Positions 9,154 through 18,740 of a stretch of 64,000 bases of DNA are shown here, piece after piece (the first letter of the stretch is position 1; each line of letters begins with the position of its first letter). The stretch comes from Verrucomicrobiaceae bacterium (GTDB taxonomy: Bacteria > Verrucomicrobiota > Verrucomicrobiia > Verrucomicrobiales > Verrucomicrobiaceae): contig JAIXOU010000039.1 of NCBI GenBank assembly GCA_027486585.1, forward strand, positions 1 to 64,000. Direction: 5' to 3'. The notes under the pieces were generated by a model. The model was not told the DNA's origin, searched no databases, and was given only the letters and a program-made list of their open reading frames with translations. The translations under genes and the position numbers were made by a program.

Positions 9154-9510
9154 ATGAACGCCCTGCTTATCCATCCTGATGGCCGCCCAGAGGTCGTGTT
9201 TGGTCAGATCGACGGAGATCTCACCACACTGGCTGTGCTCACTCAGTCAGCCCTCTCTGCCCTAGACGCGGCAGCAGGTCAGTCTGGGCAATCCAGCATC
9301 GGTTCTCTCCAACTCCAGCATGAAGACTGCTGCATCACCATTCTGCCAATGCCACCTGTGTGCTGGCTGCGAGTGCAACACGAAAGCGGAGCCAGCGTCG
9401 CCCAAGTTCGCGAGTGGGCCGAACAAAATGTGCAGATCCATACGCCAATCAAACCGACGGCATCTCGCATCACCTCATTGGCAGATGCGCTGAATATCAA
9501 TGCGTTGTGA
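9154..9510 (+). CDS. small conserved hypothetical protein downstream of polA
   Basis: A 118-residue acidic soluble protein whose ATG comes one base after the polA stop (TGAgATG), so it is almost certainly translationally coupled to polA. The pattern is strand (ALLIHPDGRPEVVFG), long helix (DLTTLAVLTQSALSALDAA), strands (IGSLQLQHEDCCITILPMP, VCWLRVQHE) and helix (VAQVREWAEQNV). This layout is faintly like a Roadblock/LC7-type regulator, but I see no diagnostic motif and leave the function open. There are no signal peptide or membrane segments. It converges on the dipeptidase gene after 64 bases. Confidence 0.6.
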   Translation: MNALLIHPDGRPEVVFGQIDGDLTTLAVLTQSALSALDAAAGQSGQSSIGSLQLQHEDCCITILPMPPVCWLRVQHESGASVAQVREWAEQNVQIHTPIKPTASRITSLADALNINAL

Positions 9511-9574
9511 GCAGCTGAATGTATGGGATCTAACGCCTTCGTCCCAATCAATGATTGGTTGATCGCTATCAGCA

Positions 9575-10252
9575 TTACTTAATCACCATCCCTAGACTTG
9601 CAGCGGTGATGACAGGAACGGGATGGTGAAGAAAATCTTCGTCGTCGAAGTGCCACCATTCGCCAGTCAAAGGTTTGAGGCCGGCGCTGCGCATGGCGTG
9701 GTGGAGGAGGTCGAGGTTGCGCTGAACTTCGGGGTTGTTGGGGCGGATGGTGCTGGCGGCTTTTTCGAGGTCTTCGTCAAAATAGGTGGGCATGCGCTGC
9801 TCGCGGCCTTCCCGGTCGACGAGTGTGGCATCGAGGGAGATGCCGCCGCAATGGCGTGACCAGCCTGTGCTGGGCGCTAGAAACATGCCGGTGCGGCCAC
9901 CGTGGGAATAGAGGACTTGCTGGGCCTCTGGGGGCCGCCAGGCATCCCAAATGCGGATGCCGTAACCCTTCTGACGCAGGGTTGCTTGTGCGTTTTTGAG
10001 TCGCTCGACGGTGGATGCTCGCAGCAGGCAGGGCATGAGTCTCGGATAAACGGGGCGACCCGCGACATTTTGTGCGGTGGCATACCGGAGATCGACGACA
10101 ATGTCCGGGATGGCCTCCCGCACGTCCACCAGTCCGTAAGCGAGGGCTTTGGAAATGGCTTGATGGGGCACAATGGCGGTTCGCCGCTCGGGCGGGCCTG
10201 AGCTGCAGGCCGTGAGATAAAGGAGAATCAGGAGGTTTTTCCAGGCTTGCAT
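9575..10252 (-). CDS. VanX-like D-alanyl-D-alanine dipeptidase lipoprotein (M15D)
   Basis: A 225-residue zinc dipeptidase counted from MQAWKNLL; longer in-frame starts up to 10318 would run into the divergent prepilin peptidase gene. The N-terminus ends in the lipobox YLTAC (Cys16), so it is a likely lipoprotein acting on D-Ala-D-Ala-type products of wall turnover in the periplasm. Family motifs are DIVVDLRYATAQN, WDAWRPPEAQ, then SRHCGGISLD, which supplies zinc ligands His134 and Asp141, and the closing EWWHF, which supplies catalytic Glu198 and zinc ligand His201. All essential residues of VanX/DdpX are present. There are no vanH/vanA genes nearby, so this is more likely peptidoglycan recycling than glycopeptide resistance. 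Confidence 0.88.
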   Translation of the reverse strand: MQAWKNLLILLYLTACSSGPPERRTAIVPHQAISKALAYGLVDVREAIPDIVVDLRYATAQNVAGRPVYPRLMPCLLRASTVERLKNAQATLRQKGYGIRIWDAWRPPEAQQVLYSHGGRTGMFLAPSTGWSRHCGGISLDATLVDREGREQRMPTYFDEDLEKAASTIRPNNPEVQRNLDLLHHAMRSAGLKPLTGEWWHFDDEDFLHHPVPVITAASLGMVIK

Positions 10253-10316
10253 GGCAGGCATGTGGCTTTTTTGCTTCCCTTGAGTGCAATGGCAAGGCAA
10301 GTTTCCGACATATCGC

Positions 10317-11480
10317 ATGTCACGCTACGAACTCCTCAACGCTTTCCTTCATTTTCTGTTCTTCTTCATGGGAGCAGGGATTGGCTCCTTTTTGAATGTG
10401 GTGATCTATCGCCTGCCGCGCGGCATGTCGGTGAATCAGCCTCGGCGTTCTTTTTGCCCGACCTGTAAAAATCAGATTCCGATGTGGCTAAACATTCCTC
10501 TGGTGAGTTGGATCATGCTACGGGGAAAATGTGCGAAGTGCGACTCGGCGATCTCAGCGCGCTATCTCGGCGTGGAGTTGCTGACGGGTCTGTTGTTTTA
10601 CGCGGTATTTTGGAAAGTTGGCGGTGACTGGGCGGCTTTTAAAGAATGGGGTCCGGCCATGCTGTGCCTGTGGATTTTTGTGAGTTTGCTGGTGTCCGGC
10701 AGTTTCATCGACATCGAGCATTTCATTTTGCCCCATGAGATCACCATTGGTGGCACGGTTATTGGATTGATCAGTGCGGCTTTAGTGCCGTCACTTGTGG
10801 GTGAGGAATTGCACTTGCGTGGATTCCTGATTTCGCTGGCCAGTGCAGCGCTGGGGCTAGGCGGTCTCTGGCTGGTGGTGGAGCTGGGGAAACTGGCATT
10901 TGGTCGCAAGAAGTATCGTTTTGATCAGGCCGCAGCCTGGAGCGTGACTCAACCCAATGACGAAGAACCGCCTGTGGTAACGCTGGCTGGTGAGGCCTAT
11001 GGCTGGGGGGATATCTATTCACGCGCATCAGATCGCATGATCATCACCTGCTCGACGCTGCGTGCCAATGAACAGAGCTGGGAGAATGTGACGGCTGAAC
11101 TCTGGATGGAAAAGCTCAAGGTCCGCGCAGCCGATGGAAAACTCGAAGAGTTTGCGCTAGAAGGTGTCACCACGCTCGAAGGCACCACCACGGAAGTCGT
11201 CATCCCACGCGAGGCGATGGGCTTTGGCGACGTGCTCTTGCTCATGATGATCGGCTCCTTCCTTGGTTGGAAAGCAGTGCTTTTCACCGTTCTTGCTGCA
11301 TCCGTCTTTGGCACGTTGATTGCCGGTCTGGCCCGATTGGTGGGCCACAGTGAGTGGGGAGCCAAGATTCCCTTTGGGCCATATTTAGCAGCAGGCGCAC
11401 TAGGCTGGCTGTTTTATGGTCAAGAAGTGCTGACCTGGTACATGGGCCTGATGGCACGTGGACAAGTGGAGGCTTTTTGA
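10317..11480 (+). CDS. prepilin peptidase (A24) with long insertion
   Basis: A 387-residue membrane aspartic protease that cleaves (and in two-domain forms N-methylates) type IV pilin/T2SS pseudopilin precursors. Start chosen at MSRYELLN. The N-terminal methylase-type domain has GSFLNVVIYRLPRG and a four-Cys zinc site CPTC...CAKC (about residues 52-78). The peptidase domain has the first aspartate in SFIDIEHFILP (Asp132) and the second in GFGDVLLLMMIG (Asp305). In usual PilD enzymes these lie about 65 residues apart; here a soluble, charged insert of roughly 100 residues (about 200-300) lies between membrane segments. No pilin genes are in the window. The start lies about 65 bases from the divergent dipeptidase start. 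Confidence 0.9.
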   Translation: MSRYELLNAFLHFLFFFMGAGIGSFLNVVIYRLPRGMSVNQPRRSFCPTCKNQIPMWLNIPLVSWIMLRGKCAKCDSAISARYLGVELLTGLLFYAVFWKVGGDWAAFKEWGPAMLCLWIFVSLLVSGSFIDIEHFILPHEITIGGTVIGLISAALVPSLVGEELHLRGFLISLASAALGLGGLWLVVELGKLAFGRKKYRFDQAAAWSVTQPNDEEPPVVTLAGEAYGWGDIYSRASDRMIITCSTLRANEQSWENVTAELWMEKLKVRAADGKLEEFALEGVTTLEGTTTEVVIPREAMGFGDVLLLMMIGSFLGWKAVLFTVLAASVFGTLIAGLARLVGHSEWGAKIPFGPYLAAGALGWLFYGQEVLTWYMGLMARGQVEAF

Positions 11481-11566
11481 TAGGGTTCGGCTCATCAGCT
11501 ATAGAATACCGCTAGACTTCAGAACGATGAGGCACAGCCTAGAGGCTGTCAGCACTCCCCCCAGGC

Positions 11567-14026
11567 ATGGCCATTCAAAAAAAAGCAAGCAGCTCAACGA
11601 AGGAAGCGCAACTACGCATCCAAATTCGTGACTTGCAGCAGCGATTGAAGCTTGAGCAGGCAACCCAGCAGGCCTTGGCTGAAAGCGAAGAGCGCTTTGC
11701 ATTGGCCGTTCGCGGCACAACTGATGGGATCTGGGATTGGAACATCCGCACCGGAACCGTGTATTTCGCGCCGAGATGGAAAAGCATGATTGGCTATGAG
11801 GATCATGAGCTGCCCAATCATTTCAAAACCTTTGAAGATCATCTGCACCCAGAAGATCATGATCGGGTTCTGCGTACGGTGAAGGAATACCTGGCGGGAG
11901 ATCTGGATCACTACGCGGCTGAGTTTCGATTTCGACATAAAGATGGCAGTTACCGCTGGATGCTGGCGCGTGGGAATGCGCTCAGGGATTCCAAAGGTAA
12001 GCCCTACCGCATGGCAGGCTCACACACGGATATCACAGAGCATCAGGAGGCATTGATGGCGCTGGCAGAGAGTGAAGAGCATCTATTATTAGCCAAGGAA
12101 GCCGCTGAAAGTGCGAATCGCGCCAAGAGTGAGTTTTTGGCAAATATGAGCCATGAGATTCGCACGCCAATGAACGGTATCTTGGGGCTTACCGAATTGC
12201 TGTTGGGCATGCCGCTGAGTCCTGAACAAAGAAATTATGAGGGCTTGGTCCGGCAGTCAGCTGAGTCACTGCTGACCATCCTCAACGACATTCTGGATTT
12301 TTCCAAGATCGAGGCTGGCAAGATGTCTCTGGATTTGCAGAAGTTTGATCCTCGCGAGGCGATCTCAGGCACGGTGCAGAGTCTTGGCGTGCATGCCTCA
12401 GAAAAGGGACTGGAGCTGGCTTGCGAGATTGATCCAGAGATTCCTGAGGTGCTCGTTGGTGATCAAGGACGGCTGCGGCAGATCCTCATGAATCTGGTGG
12501 GGAACGCACTCAAATTCACTCATGTGGGTGAGGTTGTGGTTAGTGCAGAGCAGGAGTCTCGGCAGGGCAATCGAGTGGTATTGCATTTTCAGGTGCGTGA
12601 CACGGGGATCGGGATTGCGCCAGATAAGCATGACAAGATTTTTGAGGCCTTTACTCAGGCGGAAAGTTCCACGACACGGCGCTATGGCGGCACGGGTTTA
12701 GGCCTCACGATTTGTCGTCAACTGGTGGATCTCATGGGCGGGCAGATTTGGATGGAGAGCACGCCAGGACTAGGCAGCAGTTTCCATTTCACGGCACACT
12801 TCACCGTAGGCTCACGGGCAGGGAGATCCCGGGTGCTGATCCCTGCCAAGATGCGTGGGTTGCCTGTGCTCGTGGTGGATGATCATGCCACAAGCGGGAA
12901 CATTCTGCAGCGTATGGTGGCGCATTGGGGATTGAAGCCGACGTTGGCTGCCAGCGGTGCGCAGGCCTTGCAAATCTTGAGGCAAAAACGATCCGTTCCC
13001 TTTAAATTGATTCTGCTGGATGTCATGATGCCGCAGATGGATGGGATCGAAGTGGCGCGTCGTTTGCATGAGGCCTTTGGGGCTAAGGCACCGCCGATCA
13101 TGCTACTGTCATCGGCTGGCGATTTCATGCAGTTGGCAGATGCACCGCCGCACCTTTTCTCCCGAGTCGTGACGAAGCCCATTAAGCCCAGTGATCTGCT
13201 TTTGGGAATGAAAGCCACGCTGGGACTGCTGAAAGACTCTGAGGCCAAGCCAGATGACATCATTCTCACCGCTGCTCGGCCACTGAAGATCTTGCTGGCT
13301 GAAGATGGGCGGGTGAATCAGATCGTGGCCTCAAAGCTTCTCCAGCAGCGTGGGCATTTGGTTACGGTCGTGGACAACGGTTTAGCCGCTCTGAGGGCCT
13401 TGGATCGGGAACGTTTCGACGCGGTGCTGATGGATGTGCACATGCCCGAGATGAGCGGTCTGGAGGCCACTCAAAAAATCCGTGAGCAAGAACAGCAAAC
13501 AGGCAAGCACCTGCACATCATCGCGATGACCGCCAATGCCATGGTTGGCGACCGAGAGCGCTGTTTGGCTGCCGGGTTGGATGATTATCTTTCCAAGCCG
13601 GTGCGCTCAGCTGATCTTTTTCGGGCGGTGGAGTCGGGAGTGCTTGGGCAAAAGTCCAGCACTGGAGCTTCTGCGGCGCGAAGTAAGGAGACGGTTTTTT
13701 CTGCCAGTGAATTTGCCCGCTGTACTGGGGATAAAGTTCTCATGCGTGAGCTCCTGGCGATCTTTTCCGAAGATGCGGGTGCGCTTCTGCGTGATGCTTC
13801 AGACGCGATGGCACGTGGAGATGCCTCTCTGTTGTATCAGGCTGCACATTCGCTCAAAGGCATGATCGGAGCCTATGCAGCACCGCAGGCCTTCCAGGCT
13901 GTGAGTCGCCTCGCGGAGTTGGCTCAGGAAGAGAAGATGTCAAAAGCCGCGGGTGCTTTTACCCGGGTGCGTCGTGAAATCCGGCGTCTGGAATCAGCGC
14001 TGACGGAGTTTGGCAGGACTTTGTAG
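11567..14026 (+). CDS. hybrid sensor histidine kinase with two receivers and Hpt
   Basis: An 819-residue cytosolic phosphorelay protein without membrane segments. The order is an N-terminal coiled-coil (residues 10-40), a PAS_3 fold (about 45-165, [16 protein letters not shown]...[15 protein letters not shown]), HisKA with [15 protein letters not shown] (phospho-His near 194), HATPase with [19 protein letters not shown] and [12 protein letters not shown], receiver 1 ([25 protein letters not shown]), receiver 2 ([29 protein letters not shown]), and a C-terminal Hpt with AAHSLKGM (His near 761). All phospho-acceptor residues are present, so a full His-Asp-Asp-His relay is possible. The architecture is BarA/RpfC-like. 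No dedicated response regulator is adjacent, so the output partner is unknown. Confidence 0.95.
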   Translation: MAIQKKASSSTKEAQLRIQIRDLQQRLKLEQATQQALAESEERFALAVRGTTDGIWDWNIRTGTVYFAPRWKSMIGYEDHELPNHFKTFEDHLHPEDHDRVLRTVKEYLAGDLDHYAAEFRFRHKDGSYRWMLARGNALRDSKGKPYRMAGSHTDITEHQEALMALAESEEHLLLAKEAAESANRAKSEFLANMSHEIRTPMNGILGLTELLLGMPLSPEQRNYEGLVRQSAESLLTILNDILDFSKIEAGKMSLDLQKFDPREAISGTVQSLGVHASEKGLELACEIDPEIPEVLVGDQGRLRQILMNLVGNALKFTHVGEVVVSAEQESRQGNRVVLHFQVRDTGIGIAPDKHDKIFEAFTQAESSTTRRYGGTGLGLTICRQLVDLMGGQIWMESTPGLGSSFHFTAHFTVGSRAGRSRVLIPAKMRGLPVLVVDDHATSGNILQRMVAHWGLKPTLAASGAQALQILRQKRSVPFKLILLDVMMPQMDGIEVARRLHEAFGAKAPPIMLLSSAGDFMQLADAPPHLFSRVVTKPIKPSDLLLGMKATLGLLKDSEAKPDDIILTAARPLKILLAEDGRVNQIVASKLLQQRGHLVTVVDNGLAALRALDRERFDAVLMDVHMPEMSGLEATQKIREQEQQTGKHLHIIAMTANAMVGDRERCLAAGLDDYLSKPVRSADLFRAVESGVLGQKSSTGASAARSKETVFSASEFARCTGDKVLMRELLAIFSEDAGALLRDASDAMARGDASLLYQAAHSLKGMIGAYAAPQAFQAVSRLAELAQEEKMSKAAGAFTRVRREIRRLESALTEFGRTL

Positions 14027-14037
14027 CCCACAGCCCA

Positions 14038-15360
14038 TTAGCTCTGCAAGGTTTCCACACGCATCCAGCTAGGCTCACTGCGCACGCATTTTAGAGCACG
14101 CAGGGCGTCAAGTGCTTGGAGCATGTCACCGAGTTTGGCATCGTGAATCATGAGCACCAGGCTGGTGCTGCCACTGGTGTCTTCCAGATCTTCAGGCTGA
14201 ATCATGGAGGAAATGCCAATGTGACGTTTGCCGAGTTCCGCGGAAACTTGGGCCAGCACACCCGGCACATCATCGACAGTGAGGCGCAGATAGTAATGAG
14301 AGATGGTTTCTTTGGCTGGTTTGCTCTTTCCGTAGAGTCCGTGTGGCACGAAACCGGTGTGACGTGCCCCATAAACAAGGACGGCTGCGGCCTCACAAAG
14401 GTCGCTGATGACGCTGCTGCTGGTCGGGTCCTGACCGGCACCGCGTCCGTAAAACAAGGTTTCACCGACGATGTCGCCATTCACGAGTACGGCATTGAAG
14501 CTGCCGCTGACATTGGCCAGCACGTGAGAAAGGGGGACCAGTGTTGGCTGAGTGCGCACTTCGACTAAGCCCTGTTCATCGGCACGAATGACAGAGAGCA
14601 GCTTGATGGTATAGCCGAGACGTTTAGCGAATTTGAAATCGGCGATGTCGATCTTATCCACACCTTCGACATGCACACAGGAGGTTGGTATCCAGAAGCC
14701 GTAACTGAGTGAGGCAAGGATGATAGCCTTATGTGCTGCATCCCAGCCACTGACATCCAGAGTCGGATCAGCTTCGGCGTAGCCTTTTTCTTGGGCTTCG
14801 CCCAGAGCTGCGGCATAGCTGAGCCCAGCCTGACTCATGCGGGTCAGAATGTAATTGCAGGTGCCATTGATGATGCCGTGAATGGACAGGATACGATTCC
14901 CCACCAGACCTTCTTGGAGCACCTGAATGATCGGGATGCCACCTGCGACAGCGGCTTCAAAATAGATTGGAACACCGCATTCCTCGGCAAGAGCAAAGAG
15001 CTCCTGACCGCGCTCGGCCAGCAGCGCTTTGTTTCCTGTCACGACGATCTTTTTAGCCCGAAGCGCCGCGCAGACGAGCTCGTAGGCCGTGGTCGTGCCG
15101 CCGATCAGTTCGACGATGACTTGGATCTCGCTATCTGAAATCAGATCCTGCCAATCCGTGCTGACCATCTCGGCAGGCACCGCGACATCGCGAGGACGGG
15201 AGAGATCACGCACAACGACACGTTTGACGCGGATATCGGCTCCCGTTCGCTGAAGGATCAGATCGCGGTTGGCGTCGAGATTTTTATAGACCCCAGCGCC
15301 GACGTTTCCCAGCCCAGCTAGGCCGACGTGAATAGTGCAGGGGGAATTGGAAGCGGACAT
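14038..15360 (-). CDS. hom: homoserine dehydrogenase
   Basis: A 440-residue enzyme reducing aspartate semialdehyde to homoserine with NAD(P)H, feeding threonine and methionine synthesis. I start it at MSASNSPCTIHVGLAGLGNVG, which places the GLGNVG dinucleotide motif near residue 16. Other signatures are VVTGNKALLA, YFEAAVAGGIPIIQ, HGIINGTCNYILT, EAQEKGYAEADPTLDVSGWDAAHK (catalytic region) and FYGRGAGQDPT. The C-terminus (about 355-435, YYLRLTVDDVPGVLAQVSAEL) is an ACT domain, consistent with threonine feedback. It lies downstream of and codirectional with the cyclic-nucleotide-binding gene (93-base gap) and converges on the sensor kinase with 11 bases between them. The preceding-step enzyme gene, asd, is also in the window at 47681. 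Confidence 0.96.
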   Translation of the reverse strand: MSASNSPCTIHVGLAGLGNVGAGVYKNLDANRDLILQRTGADIRVKRVVVRDLSRPRDVAVPAEMVSTDWQDLISDSEIQVIVELIGGTTTAYELVCAALRAKKIVVTGNKALLAERGQELFALAEECGVPIYFEAAVAGGIPIIQVLQEGLVGNRILSIHGIINGTCNYILTRMSQAGLSYAAALGEAQEKGYAEADPTLDVSGWDAAHKAIILASLSYGFWIPTSCVHVEGVDKIDIADFKFAKRLGYTIKLLSVIRADEQGLVEVRTQPTLVPLSHVLANVSGSFNAVLVNGDIVGETLFYGRGAGQDPTSSSVISDLCEAAAVLVYGARHTGFVPHGLYGKSKPAKETISHYYLRLTVDDVPGVLAQVSAELGKRHIGISSMIQPEDLEDTSGSTSLVLMIHDAKLGDMLQALDALRALKCVRSEPSWMRVETLQS

Positions 15361-15453
15361 GGATTTCAAAAGAAGAAAATGGGCCGCTAGACATGCAGCG
15401 CCCGGCCCAAAGTTCAAAGCCAAATGTCACATGGATGACGGAACTTACCGATC

Positions 15454-15912
15454 TCAGCCTCCGTAGAAGCTGGCGATCTTCTCGTTCACCGTGCGCAGAC
15501 GGCGGGCGATGGTCTTGCCGACACCGATCAGCAGCCAAGCTGCAGCCCTTGGGTATTCGTTGATGTAGGATTCTAGGCTCTTGGAATCGATGCACCAGAC
15601 TTGGCTGAATTCCACCGCTGTGACGGAGGCGCTGGCGGCAGAAGGGTCCAAGAGATTGATCTCGCCAACCGTTTCACCCGTGCCGACGGCACCGAGCAAA
15701 ACCTTGTGTCCTGCACGCATGGCCGTCGCGTGGAGCTTGCCACTGATGATGAAATAAAGGCTGGTCTGCACGCTGCCTTCTTCGATCAAGTGGCTACCTG
15801 GCTGCACTGGGCGGAATTCGCCATAGCCGCTGAGGATATCGCGATCCTCATCACCGAGGGGTTCCATGATACCAAGGGCTGGGATTTGGGGAGTTGAAAA
15901 GTCTGCGCTCAT
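15454..15912 (-). CDS. cyclic nucleotide-binding domain protein
   Basis: A 152-residue single-domain protein counted from MSADFSTPQIPAL. It has the cNMP-binding beta-roll: GEFRPVQPGSHLIEEGSVQTSLYFIISGKLHATA, GHKVLLGAVGTGETVGEINLLDPSAASASVTAVEFSQVWCID. In canonical cAMP sites the phosphate-binding cassette reads GE.....Ra.t; here it is GEINLLDPSAASASV, which lacks the arginine, so high-affinity cAMP binding is doubtful. There is no DNA-binding domain. The C-terminal helices (AAAWLLIGVGKTIARRLRTVNEKIASFYGG) may serve dimerisation. The 93-base gap before hom and common direction suggest a shared transcript; a regulatory link is inference. Confidence 0.85.
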   Translation of the reverse strand: MSADFSTPQIPALGIMEPLGDEDRDILSGYGEFRPVQPGSHLIEEGSVQTSLYFIISGKLHATAMRAGHKVLLGAVGTGETVGEINLLDPSAASASVTAVEFSQVWCIDSKSLESYINEYPRAAAWLLIGVGKTIARRLRTVNEKIASFYGG

Positions 15913-16053
15913 GTTTTTGTGGGGGATAATGAATTTTTTAGGTGACGGCACTGGGAATGGCAAGCTCACAGACAAACTTTTGCCAAAAATGATTTTCTCA
16001 GCTGTCGGAAAGGGTTGCTAGGTCATGCCCGTCTTTAATGCTCCTTCTTTCAC

Positions 16054-17349
16054 ATGACCCTTGCTCAACACCTGCTTTTCGCCTCAGTTTTATTCAGCTT
16101 ATCCGCATTAGCAGCCGAGCCTGATCTCCCTCTGGCACCAGCAGTGGAATGCACGGCAAGACAAGGATTGCCTAACTTTCTGGCCAAAGTAAACCAGGTC
16201 GGTGCTGAGGTGAAAATAGGCTATTTTGGTGGCTCCATCACTGCCCAGTCTGGCTGGAGACCGAAAACATTGGCGCATTTCCAGAAGACCTATCCCCAGG
16301 CTAAAATCAGTGAGATCAATGCAGCCATCGGCGGCACAGGCTCGGATCTTGGCGTCTTTCGCCTGAAGCAGGACATGCTCGATCATCAGCCTGATCTTTT
16401 GTTTGTCGAGTTTGCCGTCAATGACGGAGGAGCCCCACCAAAGCAGATCTTCCAATGCATGGAAGGCATCGTCCGCCAGACTTGGCGCAGTCTTCCCAAA
16501 TGTGATATCTGCTTCGTTTACACGATTACCGAGGCTCTGGTGCCTCCGATGTTGGAGGGCAAATTTCAGCGCTCAGCAAGTGCCATGGAAAAGATCGCCG
16601 ATCACTATGGCATCCCCAGCATTCACATGGGCATGGAGGTGGCCAAGTTAGCCAAGGCAGGGAAGCTACTCTGGAAGGCCAAGCTGCCAAAGACGCCTGA
16701 GGAAAAACAAGCTGTGGGTGAAAAATTCGTTTTTGCTCCAGACAGTGTACACCCGCATCCCGAGACCGGCCATGAGCTCTATCTTCAGGCCATCATTCGC
16801 TCATGGCCCCCGATTACCAGCGCCTCGAAAAGCCCTGCCGATCATGTCTTAGGTGCCCCCTTTGTGGCCAATCATTATGAAACGGCTAAACTCGTACCGA
16901 TCCAAGAAGCCGCACTATCCGCAGGCTTCTTGGCCCTTGATCCAAAGACAGACGACTTTGGCAAGCGCTGGTCCAACCGCATGACCAGTCTCCACAAAGG
17001 CAGCAAACCTGGTGAAACGATCTCCTTTCAATTCAAAGGCACCCGCTGCGCCATCTATGACATCATTGGCCCCGATTGCGGTCAAGTCACCCTCACTCTG
17101 GATGATCAACCTGTGCGCATCATTCCGCGCTTTGATGCTTATTGCACCTATCACCGCCTATCAGCACTCATGATTGGCACCGACCTGCCAGACATCGTTC
17201 ACAGCGTAAAGCTTCAAATTCACCCCGATCAGCCCAACAAGGCTGCCATCCTCGCTAAAAACAAAAACACCATCGACAAACCCGAGCGCTTCAACGGCAC
17301 CGCTTTTTATCCAGGTGCTTTATTGCTCGTCGGTGAATTGGTGAAATGA
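16054..17349 (+). CDS. secreted SGNH/GDSL hydrolase
   Basis: A 431-residue exported hydrolase. The N-terminus (LAQHLLFASVLFSLSALAAE) is a Sec signal peptide with cleavage after ALA. The SGNH blocks are visible: I, IGYFGGSITAQSGW (nucleophile Ser in GGSIT rather than GDS); II, INAAIGGTGSDLG; III, LLFVEFAVNDGG; V, PDSVHPHPETGHELY (Asp and His). The C-terminal 150 residues (about 280-431) form an added beta-rich domain (KPGETISFQFKGTRCAIYDIIGPDCGQVTLTLDD) resembling carbohydrate-active esterase accessory folds. It probably removes acyl groups from polysaccharides; the exact substrate is unknown. It stands alone, converging on ssrA. Confidence 0.88.
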   Translation: MTLAQHLLFASVLFSLSALAAEPDLPLAPAVECTARQGLPNFLAKVNQVGAEVKIGYFGGSITAQSGWRPKTLAHFQKTYPQAKISEINAAIGGTGSDLGVFRLKQDMLDHQPDLLFVEFAVNDGGAPPKQIFQCMEGIVRQTWRSLPKCDICFVYTITEALVPPMLEGKFQRSASAMEKIADHYGIPSIHMGMEVAKLAKAGKLLWKAKLPKTPEEKQAVGEKFVFAPDSVHPHPETGHELYLQAIIRSWPPITSASKSPADHVLGAPFVANHYETAKLVPIQEAALSAGFLALDPKTDDFGKRWSNRMTSLHKGSKPGETISFQFKGTRCAIYDIIGPDCGQVTLTLDDQPVRIIPRFDAYCTYHRLSALMIGTDLPDIVHSVKLQIHPDQPNKAAILAKNKNTIDKPERFNGTAFYPGALLLVGELVK

Positions 17350-17400
17350 CGCTGACTCTCAGAGGTAACGGATCAAAATTCACCACCCTGGAAATCAAGG

Positions 17401-17752
17401 TGGTGGAGGCGAGGGGAGTTGAACCCCTGTCCGAATGGCCATAAGCCGAAGCTTCTACATGCTTATCAGATGTTTTAATCTCGGAGAGGGGCTTCCATCT
17501 GCAGAATCCCTTTCTCCCAGCGTCCTGTTTGATCTCGCTTTCGATCCGGTCGCCCGATCAGCCAGCCAGCCTGGTAGTTGCGTCGTCAAAGCTACCAGAC
17601 ATTGCTTTGAAGACGTCGCGGGGCTTAGGCCGCGAGAGCTAGCTCAGAAGAGTTTGCTGTTGTTTGTTTGATCCGATTTTTTACGAGGCCAACGAATCAT
17701 CCTCGGCATGCCACCCCGACCGCAGACTACCCGTCGAAACCAGGACGCCCCC
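17401..17752 (-). ncRNA. ssrA: transfer-messenger RNA
   Basis: A 352-nt one-piece tmRNA on the minus strand. The 5' end GGGGGCG pairs with CGCCUCC before the encoded 3' CCA, giving a 7-bp acceptor stem with one G-U pair. The T-arm reads CAGGGGTTCAACTCCCCT and the 5' domain has the invariant GGTTTCGACGGG. The mRNA-like part (17657 to 17625) resumes at GCA and encodes the tag ANSSELALAA followed by TAA; the C-terminal LAA is the protease recognition end. It rescues ribosomes stalled on broken mRNA together with SmpB, which is not in the window. Just beyond the 3' end a CACCACC/GGTGGTG hairpin (about 17381-17407) could act as a weak terminator. Confidence 0.97.
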
Positions 17753-17867
17753 AATCAGTTTAACAATGCTAGACTCGGTCATCTCAACGAAAGGTCAAGG
17801 CATCGTCTGGGAAATGATTAATGCGATCAAAATCAACGAATTTGTTTGAATCCACCATTGGCGCCTC

Positions 17868-18740
17868 ATGAAGAATCGCTTCAAGGATCAAGCTTCTTTT
17901 TGCCCCTTGGAATCTTCTTTCATGCCCTTTAAAAATCGACCCCGCTCCTTAAAAATCACGGCCAAGCTGGAAAAACGGCTGTGTTTGCCGCAGGCGGCTC
18001 TGTGTGTCTGGTGGGCTGATGGTCTGATGCTGATCAAGCGGGCTCGGGCATGGTCGGCAACGCATTGTTTTTACATGTGGGCTTATATCCTGCTTTGTAT
18101 GACCGCTCTGGTGATGCTCATGCCTGTCGATCTGGAGTTACTCCAAATCATCCGCAAAGTTGGCGCTGGAAACCGTCTAGAGTGGATGCACCGCGCGGCT
18201 TTGGAACTCAGTTACTGGGGAGATTTTATGGGATTCAATATGCTGGTCTTTTTGGGACTGGGGTTGACCGCAAGAGTTCGCAAGTCCTTGTTTTTCCGTC
18301 GGCTCGTCGTTGCTGCGGTCATTGGGACAGTTAGTTGCGGGACGATCGCCAATTTGAGCCGATTGCTAACTGGGCGCTCTAGGCCCAGTGATCAGGGGCA
18401 GCATGGGTTTCATGGCCCGAGCTTAGCGGCGAGTCGCCAGTCCTTTCCGAGTGCGCACACGGCCACAGCTTTTGGTGCCAGTGTGCCTGTGGCAGTGGCA
18501 TTCCCGCCGGTCGGTGTGCCGATGCTGATCGTCTCAGCAGGAGTTTCGTGGTCAAGGATGCATAATAATCGCCATCATCCCTGTGATGTTTTGGCCTCTA
18601 TTGCGATGGCGATTTTCTTCGGTGTCCCGCTGGGAGTCGTCGTGCGGCGGATGCGGCGTGCTGAACTTCAAAGCCGACGGATAAAAACCACCACTTCTGT
18701 CCAACTAGATCTAGCGCCATTGAACCCTTGGACCACGTGA
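17868..18740 (+). CDS. PAP2-superfamily membrane phosphatase
   Basis: A 290-residue inner-membrane lipid phosphatase of the PAP2 family. The three catalytic motifs are present: the motif 1 region SRLLTGRSRPSD, motif 2 SFPSAHTAT (His acid) and motif 3 SRMHNNRHHPCDV (His nucleophile, Asp). Hydrophobic helices surround them (FYMWAYILLCMTALVMLM, FNMLVFLGLGLT, VPMLIVSAGVSW, VLASIAMAIFFGVPLGVVV). The basic first 60 residues may include false start: MPFKNRPRSL at 17922 is an alternative. Likely substrates are undecaprenyl pyrophosphate or lipid A phosphates. Its 3' end overlaps the convergent ArnT-like gene by 73 bases, and the two may act on the same envelope lipids, which is inference. Confidence 0.88.
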   Translation: MKNRFKDQASFCPLESSFMPFKNRPRSLKITAKLEKRLCLPQAALCVWWADGLMLIKRARAWSATHCFYMWAYILLCMTALVMLMPVDLELLQIIRKVGAGNRLEWMHRAALELSYWGDFMGFNMLVFLGLGLTARVRKSLFFRRLVVAAVIGTVSCGTIANLSRLLTGRSRPSDQGQHGFHGPSLAASRQSFPSAHTATAFGASVPVAVAFPPVGVPMLIVSAGVSWSRMHNNRHHPCDVLASIAMAIFFGVPLGVVVRRMRRAELQSRRIKTTTSVQLDLAPLNPWTT

